Below, one piece after another: positions 1 to 4,954 of a stretch of 5,200 nucleotides of DNA. The notes beneath the pieces were generated by a model that worked only from the letters and a program-made list of their open reading frames with translations, ran no database searches and had not been told where the DNA came from. Position numbers and translations under genes: made by a program. Numbering within the stretch: the first letter of the stretch is position 1; the number at the start of each line of letters is the position of its first letter. Origin of the DNA: Bacteroidales bacterium (GTDB lineage: Bacteria; Bacteroidota; Bacteroidia; Bacteroidales; S143-33); the NCBI GenBank assembly GCA_027083655.1, contig JALWNS010000188.1:1-5200 (forward strand). Reading direction: 5' to 3'.

Positions 1-80
1 ATGTAGTTTAAATCTTCAACACTAGTTGCTGATAAAAGCTCCCACAGAAAAGGAGGGGTATTTACCTTGTTTTCGGCCAT
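1..80 (-). CDS. 5' end of an unidentified gene (partial, runs off left edge)
   Basis: An ATG at 80-78 on the minus strand opens a frame with no stop for 26 codons to the window edge. The peptide begins MAENKVNTPPFLWELLSATS and continues with VEDLNY. It has no signal peptide or membrane segment, and I recognise no family. It lies 69 bases downstream of the tgt stop in the same direction, so it could be the next gene of that operon or have its own promoter in the gap. No Shine-Dalgarno sequence precedes the ATG, which matches most neighbours. An open frame this short could occur by chance; its position and orientation are the main support. Confidence 0.4.
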   Translation of the reverse strand, partial: MAENKVNTPPFLWELLSATSVEDLNY

Positions 81-149
81 AGAAAAATTATATTTTATTA
101 GCAGATACCTATCTAATTTAGTGCCAATATAAGAAAAAAAACTAAAAAA

Positions 150-1283
150 TTAAAGACGTCTTGTTATTTGTGGTAAGATATCATTTTTCCAAGACTTGTA
201 ATCTCCAGCCAGTATATGCTTACGTGCTTCGCGTACCAACCATAGATAGAAGCCAAGATTATGAATGGACGCAATTTGGGCGGCCAGACGTTCGCCGGTT
301 ATGACCAGGTGGCGCAGGTATGCTTTGCTATATGCTGTATCTACGTATGTGATGCCTTCTGGATCAATAGGCGAAAAGTCGTATTTCCACTTCAGGTTTT
401 TAATGTTAATAATTCCTTGCGTGGTAAACAGCTGGGCATTACGGGCATTACGCGTTGGCATCACACAGTCAAACATGTCCACGCCTAGCTCTATGGAATT
501 CAGGATATTGGCAGGCGTGCCCACTCCCATGAGATAACGGGGCTTATTTTTTGGTAAAATGCTATTTGTCAGTTCAATCATCTCGTACATTGTCTCCTCA
601 GGCTCGCCCACTGCCAGGCCGCCAATGGCGTATCCGTCTGCATCATAGCTTGCTATTGTTTCGGCCGAATGTGCGCGCAAGTCTTTGTAAACACTACCCT
701 GGCAGATGGGAAAATAAGCCTGGTAATAGCCATAACGTGGCCCGGTTTCTTTGTAATGCTTCCAGCCCCTTTTGAGCCAGTTGTGTGTGAGCTCCATGGA
801 ATTTTTAGCATATTCGTAAGTAGATGGATATGGCGGACACTCGTCTAATGCCATGATAATATCGGCACCAATGGAGCGCTGTATATCTACATTATTCTCG
901 GGTGTGAAAGTGTGGTATGACCCGTCAATATGTGATTTGAATGTCACACCTTCAGGGGTAAGCTTGCGCATCTGTGCTAATGAATAGACCTGGAAGCCAC
1001 CACTGTCGGTTAGTATTGGCCTTTTCCAGCCAATAAAGCGGTGTAGTCCTCCCACTTTCTCCAGTACATCAAGTCCTGGGCGCAGGTATAGGTGGTATGT
1101 ATTGCCTAGAATGATTTGTGCCTTTATATCTTGCTCTAGCTCACGTTGGTGTACGGCTTTGACAGTGCCTTGTGTACCAACAGGCATAAAGATAGGTGTC
1201 TCTATCTGTCCGTGGTCTGTATGAAGGACACCGGCCCGTGCTCCTGTCTCTTTGTCCTGGGCTATTATTTCAAACTTTAACAT
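150..1283 (-). CDS. tgt: tRNA-guanine transglycosylase (queuosine biosynthesis), zinc-cysteine-less form
   Basis: Bacterial Tgt exchanges guanine at the wobble position 34 of GUN-anticodon tRNAs (Asp, Asn, His, Tyr) for the queuosine precursor preQ1, in the cytoplasm. The 377-residue length is normal. Visible motifs are TDSGGFQ (general acid Asp93), DECPPYP (Asp147, Cys149), GGLAVGE (221-227) and FDCVMPTR with the predicted nucleophile Asp272. Val225 in GGLAVGE is the residue typical of bacterial, preQ1-using enzymes. The C-terminal zinc site is incomplete: where E. coli has CDCYTC after DPE, this protein has GITYVD (311-316), so all three cysteines are gone, while the histidine of SIHNL (His341) remains. 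I remember the same pattern in Bacteroidota Tgt, so it is probably a lineage trait and not decay. The ATG is 3 bases after the alaX stop, indicating an operon. No Shine-Dalgarno is seen. Confidence 0.96.
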   Translation of the reverse strand: MLKFEIIAQDKETGARAGVLHTDHGQIETPIFMPVGTQGTVKAVHQRELEQDIKAQIILGNTYHLYLRPGLDVLEKVGGLHRFIGWKRPILTDSGGFQVYSLAQMRKLTPEGVTFKSHIDGSYHTFTPENNVDIQRSIGADIIMALDECPPYPSTYEYAKNSMELTHNWLKRGWKHYKETGPRYGYYQAYFPICQGSVYKDLRAHSAETIASYDADGYAIGGLAVGEPEETMYEMIELTNSILPKNKPRYLMGVGTPANILNSIELGVDMFDCVMPTRNARNAQLFTTQGIINIKNLKWKYDFSPIDPEGITYVDTAYSKAYLRHLVITGERLAAQIASIHNLGFYLWLVREARKHILAGDYKSWKNDILPQITRRL

Positions 1284-1286
1284 GGT

Positions 1287-1748
1287 CTAAGCATATTTTT
1301 GTTTAGCTTCTTCTGTTGGGTTGACTTTGAAACGGATACGGAAAACCCCGTTTTCGTAGCTTGTAGATATTATTTTGAATTCCCCGATTTCGGCAGTGTG
1401 CTCTACGTGATTACCTGCGCAAGGGCAGTGGTCATAATCGCCTATTTGTATGATGCGGATCTGTGGGTTATCTTCCTTGTTTACCCGTAATTTGAATTTT
1501 TTTGCTGCCTCGTCGTATGGCAGATAGTATTCTGATACTGGGAGATCCTGTTTAATGATTTGATTTACTTGTTCTTCCACCTTTTTGATTTCCTCTTCTG
1601 TGAGAGGACGGTCCAGGTAGTAATCACATTTTGATTTTTTCTTCTCTATATGACAGTTGAATGCTCGCTCTGTGCCAAACAGTCTGACCATTGTTTGGTT
1701 AAGTATATGCTCGGCAGTGTGCATGGGGGCGTAATATTGCTTAGGCAT
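1287..1748 (-). CDS. alaX: AlaX-type free-standing alanyl-tRNA editing protein (AlaRS/ThrRS second additional domain)
   Basis: This 153-residue protein is the stand-alone form of the editing domain found in alanyl- and threonyl-tRNA synthetases. Such proteins hydrolyse mischarged tRNA(Ala), typically Ser-tRNA(Ala), in trans. The zinc/catalytic signature is complete: HTAEH near the N-terminus (His10, His14) and CPCAGNH further on (Cys110, His114), corresponding to CGGTH of AlaRS. The following VEHTAEIG resembles the AlaRS segment after that motif. The length fits the short AlaX-S class, with no catalytic or tRNA-binding synthetase domains attached. It starts 2 bases after the pseudouridine synthase stop and ends 3 bases before tgt, so it is the middle gene of a tight operon. 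No Shine-Dalgarno is visible, suggesting translational coupling. Family assignment is firm; specificity for serine, glycine or another misacylated amino acid is not readable from the sequence. Confidence 0.88.
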   Translation of the reverse strand: MPKQYYAPMHTAEHILNQTMVRLFGTERAFNCHIEKKKSKCDYYLDRPLTEEEIKKVEEQVNQIIKQDLPVSEYYLPYDEAAKKFKLRVNKEDNPQIRIIQIGDYDHCPCAGNHVEHTAEIGEFKIISTSYENGVFRIRFKVNPTEEAKQKYA

Positions 1749-1750
1749 AG

Positions 1751-2461
1751 TTATTTACGGTTTTTAAATTTTTGATAAAAATAGTCCCACACCTCATTTC
1801 TCGGTGGACGGGCAAAGATAGTAATTTTTTCATTTGTCACAGGATGAAAGAAAGCTATGCGCCTGGCGTGTAGAAGTATGCTCTTGTCGGGGTTGGGCCG
1901 GGGATAACCGTATTTCATATCACCGATAATACGGCAGCCTATTCTCAGAAGCTGGGCACGTATCTGGTGGTGGCGGCCTGTGTGAAGGTATATTTCCAGC
2001 AGATGGTAGCGGTTTTTGTAATTGCCAAGGTAGTTGTATGTCAAAGCAGCTTCTTTGCTACCAGGCTTGGGGTAGTCAAGAGCATAAGATTTGTTTTGTT
2101 CTTCGTTTTTCCACAGATAATGACGGATAGTGTCTTTGCTTTTTGGAGGCTTTTTGTTAACGACCGCCCAATATGTCTTGCGCACCTTGCCATCGTGAAA
2201 CATTTTATTCAGTTGCTTGAGAATACTTTTTTTCTTGGCCAGGACCACAGCACCGCTTGTTGGGCGGTCCAGACGGTGTGGTAGCCCCAGAAATACTTGT
2301 TTTTTCAGATAAGTACGCTTCAAATATGCACCAACCATGTCCAGCAGTGTCGGATCACCGGTTTTGTCCCCTTGAATGATTACGCCTGCGGGTTTATTAA
2401 CAATAATCAAATAATCGTCTTCGTAAAGTATTTCCAGCTTTGGTGTTGTTTTCTTGCCCAT
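1751..2461 (-). CDS. RluA-family RNA pseudouridine synthase
   Basis: RluA-family enzymes convert specific uridines in rRNA or tRNA to pseudouridine. The 236-residue protein contains the family hallmarks in order: YEDDYLIIVNKPAG (13-26), the catalytic loop PHRLDRPTSG with Asp65 as nucleophile, TYWAVV (96-101), the motif TGRHHQIRAQL (161-171), GDMKYG (180-185) and LHARRI (197-202). There is no N-terminal S4 RNA-binding domain, so it is one of the shorter members (RluA/TruC-like) and not RluC/RluD-like. The target RNA position cannot be told from this. It is the first gene of a tightly packed run with alaX and tgt, and follows the symporter stop by 61 bases, where a Bacteroidota-like promoter is visible. 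The only convincing start is the ATG at 2461; no Shine-Dalgarno precedes it. Confidence 0.93.
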   Translation of the reverse strand: MGKKTTPKLEILYEDDYLIIVNKPAGVIIQGDKTGDPTLLDMVGAYLKRTYLKKQVFLGLPHRLDRPTSGAVVLAKKKSILKQLNKMFHDGKVRKTYWAVVNKKPPKSKDTIRHYLWKNEEQNKSYALDYPKPGSKEAALTYNYLGNYKNRYHLLEIYLHTGRHHQIRAQLLRIGCRIIGDMKYGYPRPNPDKSILLHARRIAFFHPVTNEKITIFARPPRNEVWDYFYQKFKNRK

Positions 2462-2477
2462 CAGAAAATATTTTGCA

Positions 2478-2511
2478 CAAAGTTAGGTCAAAATGGTTTT
2501 TCCGGAACAAT
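2478..2511 (-). promoter_or_regulatory. candidate Bacteroidota-type promoter for the pseudouridine synthase-alaX-tgt operon
   Basis: On the minus strand the gap between the symporter stop and the next ATG contains TAACTTTG (2485-2478), an exact match to the TAnnTTTG -7 element described for Bacteroidota. An ATTG that could act as the -33 element (2511-2508) lies 22 bases upstream, slightly further than the usual spacing. Transcription would begin a few bases past 2478, leaving a leader of roughly 10 bases. A sigma70-like reading, TTGACC with TATTTT 15 bases on, overlaps it. The match is short and could be chance, but its place just ahead of the operon fits. Confidence 0.4.
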
Positions 2512-2522
2512 ATTTAAAGTTT

Positions 2523-3785
2523 TTAACCACGGCTTTTTCTTTTCTTTGCCTCTACTTTTAATTTTTCCCCCTCGCTACGGGCTATGATGACAGCTGCGGT
2601 AGAGTCGCTCCACACATTAACGGTTGTCCTGAGCATGTCCAGGATTCTATCCACTGCTATTATAAGGCCAATACCTTCCAGGGGCAGGCCAAGCACAGAT
2701 AGCACAATTGTAATCATGATAAGCCCTGCCATAGGTATAGCTGCTGCGCCAATAGAGGCTAGAAGGGCAGTAAAGACAGCAATAAACTGCTGTGTGAATG
2801 TTAGATGGATGCCGTAAACCTGGGCAATGAACATAGCTGCAACCATTTCGTACAGGGCAGTTCCGTCCATATTGACAGTGGCGCCCAGGGGGAGGGTAAA
2901 GCTCGCGATTTTTTCCGACACACCTGATTTGTTAATGACACGGTCCATTGTAAGGGGTAAAGTAGCACCTGATGAAGCAGTGGAAAAGGCAGTCAGTAGC
3001 GCATCGCTCATAGCCTTGGCATGATCCAGGGGATTAACCCCGCCAATGAAACGCAATGCAAGAGGGATTGAGATCAGGGCATGAAATAATAATGCAGCTA
3101 AAACAGTGAGCATATATAGCCCGAGCCCTGTGATAAGCTTGCCCAGGTCAGATTGTTTGCTTACAACCACTGCGACCAGGCCAAATATGCCAATAGGAGC
3201 AAAACGGATGATGAATTGGGTAAGCTTCATGACAGCCTCGAATGCTGCGCTGAAGAATTTGATCAAAAACTCCTTGTGTTCTTGCTTTATTTGTGTGATA
3301 AAAAATCCGAATAAAATGGCGAAGAATATAACCTGTAGCATGTTATTCTCGGCCACAGCACGGAAGATGTTGTCCGGTACTATTTGTACAATTATATCAG
3401 TAAAAGACTGCTTGGTAATAGGCAGATTATCGACTGATTCTGTAAATCCTAATTCTGCACCTACGCCAGGCTTGATAAGGTTAACAAAAAATAGTCCTGT
3501 CAGTATTGCTACCAGTGATGATAGGATGTAGTACGTAAAAGTTTTTAGTGTTAGCCTGCCAAGATTTTGGCTATCTCCCAGTCCTGCTACTCCTGTTATT
3601 ATAGAGGTGAGGATCAGGGGAGCAATTATCATTTTTAATGCACGCATAAACATGTCGCCGAGCCAGCTAACATACTGCACTTTGTCCTTAAAAATAGTAC
3701 CATAGAGAGTGCCTAGTATAAGGCCAATTAAAATCTGTGCCCACAGTGGCAGGCGGAATTTCTTTTTTGTAACGTTTGCGTTCAT
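2523..3785 (-). CDS. dicarboxylate/amino acid:cation symporter (SLC1/DAACS family), probably glutamate/aspartate
   Basis: This is an inner-membrane, cation-coupled importer of the GltP/GltPh type, 420 residues from the chosen start. The family core is complete: hairpin HP1 with SSGATLP (271-277), GATVNMDGTALYE in TM7 (NMDGT 305-309), HP2 around ASIGAAAIPMAG, and TM8 with Asp379, Asp383, Arg386, Thr387, Asn390 and Asp394. These correspond by my alignment to GltPh Asp390, Asp394, Arg397, Thr398, Asn401 and Asp405. The arginine matching GltPh Arg397 favours an acidic amino acid substrate. The arginine found in GltPh HP1 (Arg276) is replaced by Ala270. The C-terminus is a short lysine/arginine-rich tail. 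I chose the ATG at 3785 because AAGGAG precedes it by 6 bases and the sequence then begins MNANVTKKKFRLPLWAQ. An ATG at 3851 would add 22 residues reaching almost to the divergent tpiA start. Confidence 0.93.
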   Translation of the reverse strand: MNANVTKKKFRLPLWAQILIGLILGTLYGTIFKDKVQYVSWLGDMFMRALKMIIAPLILTSIITGVAGLGDSQNLGRLTLKTFTYYILSSLVAILTGLFFVNLIKPGVGAELGFTESVDNLPITKQSFTDIIVQIVPDNIFRAVAENNMLQVIFFAILFGFFITQIKQEHKEFLIKFFSAAFEAVMKLTQFIIRFAPIGIFGLVAVVVSKQSDLGKLITGLGLYMLTVLAALLFHALISIPLALRFIGGVNPLDHAKAMSDALLTAFSTASSGATLPLTMDRVINKSGVSEKIASFTLPLGATVNMDGTALYEMVAAMFIAQVYGIHLTFTQQFIAVFTALLASIGAAAIPMAGLIMITIVLSVLGLPLEGIGLIIAVDRILDMLRTTVNVWSDSTAAVIIARSEGEKLKVEAKKRKSRG

Positions 3786-3866
3786 TATATACTCCTTTAT
3801 TAGTTGGATTGCGAATTTTTTTTCTATTTTTATAAAAAAAATCATAAACACAAAATATTTATCAAG
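3786..3866. promoter_or_regulatory. divergent promoter region between the symporter gene and tpiA
   Basis: These 81 very AT-rich bases must hold the promoters of two genes reading outwards. For tpiA a sigma70-like pair is visible: TTGCGA (3809-3814), 16 bases of spacer, then TATAAA (3831-3836), giving a leader of about 24 bases. The -10 box lies in the self-complementary TTTATAAA (3829-3836), so the minus strand also reads TATAAA there, although its best upstream partner, TTGTGT (3853-3848), is only 13 bases away. No operator-like inverted repeat is obvious. The elements are short matches in AT-rich DNA; the function of the gap is more certain than the exact boxes. Confidence 0.4.
3792..3797 (-). 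promoter_or_regulatory. Shine-Dalgarno site that fixes the symporter start
   Basis: The minus strand reads AAGGAG at 3797-3792, six bases ahead of the ATG at 3785. It is the only strong Shine-Dalgarno sequence I see before any complete gene in the window, and it decides between the two possible symporter starts. Confidence 0.75.
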
Positions 3867-4646
3867 ATGAGGAAGTTTGTTGTAGCCGGAAACTGGAAGA
3901 TGAATACAAATTTACCTGAAGGCGAGAATCTTGCCTCAGAAATAATGCGTTTATTAGAGCAAAGGAGTTTGGACCTGGAGAGATTTGGAGTAATAATAGC
4001 ACCTCCTTACACACATTTATACAAGCTTGGCCAGTTGATAGATAATAACAAAGTCAGGCTTGCTGCACAGAACATGGGTTGGGAAGAAAAAGGAGCCTTT
4101 ACAGGCGAAATCTCAGCAGATATGCTTTTGTCAGTAGGAGTAGAATACGTCATTATAGGCCATTCCGAGAGGCGTAAGTACCAGAAGGAAGATGACCAGA
4201 TGCTATTGAAGAAGGTAAACCTGGCTTTGTCCAAAGGTCTAAAGCCAATCTTTTGCGTAGGTGAGGAATTGCAGGAGAGGGAGGCAGGTAAACATTTTGA
4301 CATAGTCCGCTCACAGATCGAGAATGTAATCTTCACACTAGAAGCAAGCCAGTTGAAAAATATAGTTATTGCTTATGAGCCAGTGTGGGCAATAGGTACT
4401 GGTAAGGTTGCAACACCTGGGCAAGCGCAGGAGATGCATTCTTTTATCCGCCAGATGCTAGGTGATAAGTTCGGCTCCCAGGTGGCAGATGATATGACAC
4501 TGCTTTATGGTGGCAGTTGCAAGCCCGCAAATGCAGAGGGATTGTTCGGCCAGAGGGATATTGACGGCGGGCTCATAGGCGGTGCATCGCTCAAGGCACA
4601 GGATTTTGTCCAGCTTGTGGATATGCTCGTAGCCGCAAAAGGATAA
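3867..4646 (+). CDS. tpiA: triosephosphate isomerase
   Basis: TpiA interconverts dihydroxyacetone phosphate and glyceraldehyde 3-phosphate in glycolysis and gluconeogenesis. It is a cytoplasmic TIM barrel that normally acts as a dimer. From the ATG at 3867 the protein has 259 residues, slightly above the usual 250. All catalytic and binding elements are present: AGNWKMN with Asn9 and Lys11, IGHSERR with the electrophile His99, AYEPVWAIGTGK with the catalytic base Glu171 and flexible loop 6, YGGS (214-217) and GGASL (239-243 region) for phosphate binding. The start is set by the conserved opening MRKFVVAGNWKMN. A TTG further upstream (3804) would add 21 low-complexity residues and overlap the promoter region, so I rejected it. 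No Shine-Dalgarno is visible. The gene stands alone, divergent from the symporter and convergent with the membrane-protein gene to the right. Confidence 0.98.
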   Translation: MRKFVVAGNWKMNTNLPEGENLASEIMRLLEQRSLDLERFGVIIAPPYTHLYKLGQLIDNNKVRLAAQNMGWEEKGAFTGEISADMLLSVGVEYVIIGHSERRKYQKEDDQMLLKKVNLALSKGLKPIFCVGEELQEREAGKHFDIVRSQIENVIFTLEASQLKNIVIAYEPVWAIGTGKVATPGQAQEMHSFIRQMLGDKFGSQVADDMTLLYGGSCKPANAEGLFGQRDIDGGLIGGASLKAQDFVQLVDMLVAAKG

Positions 4647-4812
4647 TATATTTTTTTAGCGCTTAAAGAGGGTGGGTTTTCTTTCTAGTGCTAGTTTTAG
4701 GATTTGTATCTAGGTTCAATAAATCATACTTTCTACTGAATTATCTTAGTCTAATTTTGTTTACCTGCAGGTGATGTGAGCACTTATTATCTGCACATTT
4801 TCAATTAAGAAT

Positions 4813-4821
4813 TGGTATAAT
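4813..4821 (+). promoter_or_regulatory. candidate extended -10 promoter upstream of the hairpin pair
   Basis: TGGTATAAT is a perfect TGn-TATAAT extended -10 element. No good -35 box lies 16-18 bases upstream, which extended -10 promoters can tolerate. Transcription would start near 4828, just before the first hairpin. No protein-coding gene follows on this strand inside the window, so if active it would make a short structured RNA. If the host is a member of the Bacteroidota, whose main sigma factor prefers other elements, this match may mean little. Confidence 0.3.
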
Positions 4822-4831
4822 TCCATTGACA

Positions 4832-4880
4832 AGCCTCCGTTCAGGTAAACTTGTGTAAATCAAGTAAACAACTGGAGGCT
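4832..4880. repeat. imperfect inverted repeat overlapping the strong hairpin
   Basis: AGCCTCC (4832-4838) pairs with GGAGGCT (4874-4880), and GTT (4839-4841) with AAC (4870-4872) across a single T bulge. An internal loop follows, then ACTTG (4849-4853) pairs with CAAGT (4861-4865) around a 7-base loop. The right outer arm shares AGGCT with the left arm of the 18-bp hairpin. Confidence 0.55.
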
Positions 4881-4914
4881 GTCATACCTGGGCTTTGCCC
4901 AGGTATGACAGCCT
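4876..4914. terminator. perfect 18-bp stem, 3-base loop hairpin; probable terminator or dispersed palindrome
   Basis: AGGCTGTCATACCTGGGC (4876-4893) is followed by a TTT loop and its exact reverse complement (4897-4914). The hairpin sits between convergent genes, 41 bases from the stop of the minus-strand membrane-protein gene and 229 bases after tpiA. The plus strand continues with GTTTTC, a short U-run; the minus strand continues with CCAGTTGTTTAC, which is weaker. The structure itself is certain; its role as terminator is inferred. Its GTCATAC...GTATGAC core also resembles intergenic palindromes that are scattered in the genomes of several host-associated bacteria. Confidence 0.6.
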
Positions 4915-4954
4915 GTTTTCTGATGTAGGATGGACTTTTTTTCTGTCTTGTAAA

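Larger units (their letters stand above)
4828..4919 (+). ncRNA. possible small structured RNA (two competing hairpins and a U-run)
   Basis: This is an inferred transcript. It would start after the TGGTATAAT box, fold an imperfect hairpin at 4832-4880, then a perfect 18-bp hairpin at 4876-4914 followed by GTTTTC. The bases AGGCT at 4876-4880 belong to both hairpins, so only one outer stem can form fully at a time. That resembles an attenuator, but no regulated gene lies downstream on this strand. I recognise no known RNA family. The alternative, that this is only a terminator for the convergent minus-strand gene, is at least as likely. Confidence 0.25.
4647..4954. other. gene-free intergenic region with structured DNA/RNA elements
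   Basis: These 308 bases lie between the convergent tpiA and membrane-protein stops, and I see no credible coding frame. The first half (4647-4758) is AT-rich with no feature I can name and no clear terminator directly after tpiA. The second half holds a PstI-like palindrome ACCTGCAGGT (4763-4772), a short inverted repeat CAATT/AATTG (4802-4814), an extended -10 box and two overlapping hairpins, listed separately. The length is long for convergent genes if a single terminator were the only content. Confidence 0.7.

Noticed and set aside
130..162. Palindrome AAGACGTCTT at the tgt stop followed by T-runs on the minus strand, as a terminator
   Set aside because: The palindrome leaves no room for a loop beyond a 3-bp stem, so it cannot make a stable hairpin; the T-rich stretch alone is not enough to call a terminator.
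1967..2284. Plus-strand 105-codon open frame opposite the pseudouridine synthase gene
   Set aside because: It overlaps the catalytic core of the RluA-family gene on the other strand and has no recognisable features of its own.
3106..3531. Plus-strand 141-codon open frame opposite the symporter gene
   Set aside because: It is antisense to a clearly functional membrane protein and its product looks like no family; it is the shadow of the real gene.
3786..3851. Upstream ATG at 3851 extending the symporter by 22 residues
   Set aside because: The extension would run almost up to the divergent tpiA start and through its promoter, whereas the ATG at 3785 has AAGGAG at ideal distance.
3804..3866. 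Upstream TTG start extending tpiA by 21 residues
   Set aside because: The added peptide is a low-complexity run of Phe, Lys and Tyr encoded by AT-rich promoter DNA, and the conserved family start MRKFVVAGNWKMN begins at the ATG at 3867.
4007..4336. Minus-strand 109-codon open frame inside tpiA
   Set aside because: It lies wholly within the conserved tpiA coding sequence and its translation is not protein-like.
4826..4831. Perfect -35 box TTGACA
   Set aside because: No acceptable -10 box lies 16-18 bases downstream on the plus strand, so it does not make a convincing promoter.
4759..4850. Small transposable element bounded by GTTTACCTG/CAGGTAAAC
   Set aside because: The 9-bp ends are short, no target-site duplication is visible, and the interior has no further symmetry, so I list the repeats only as an observation.
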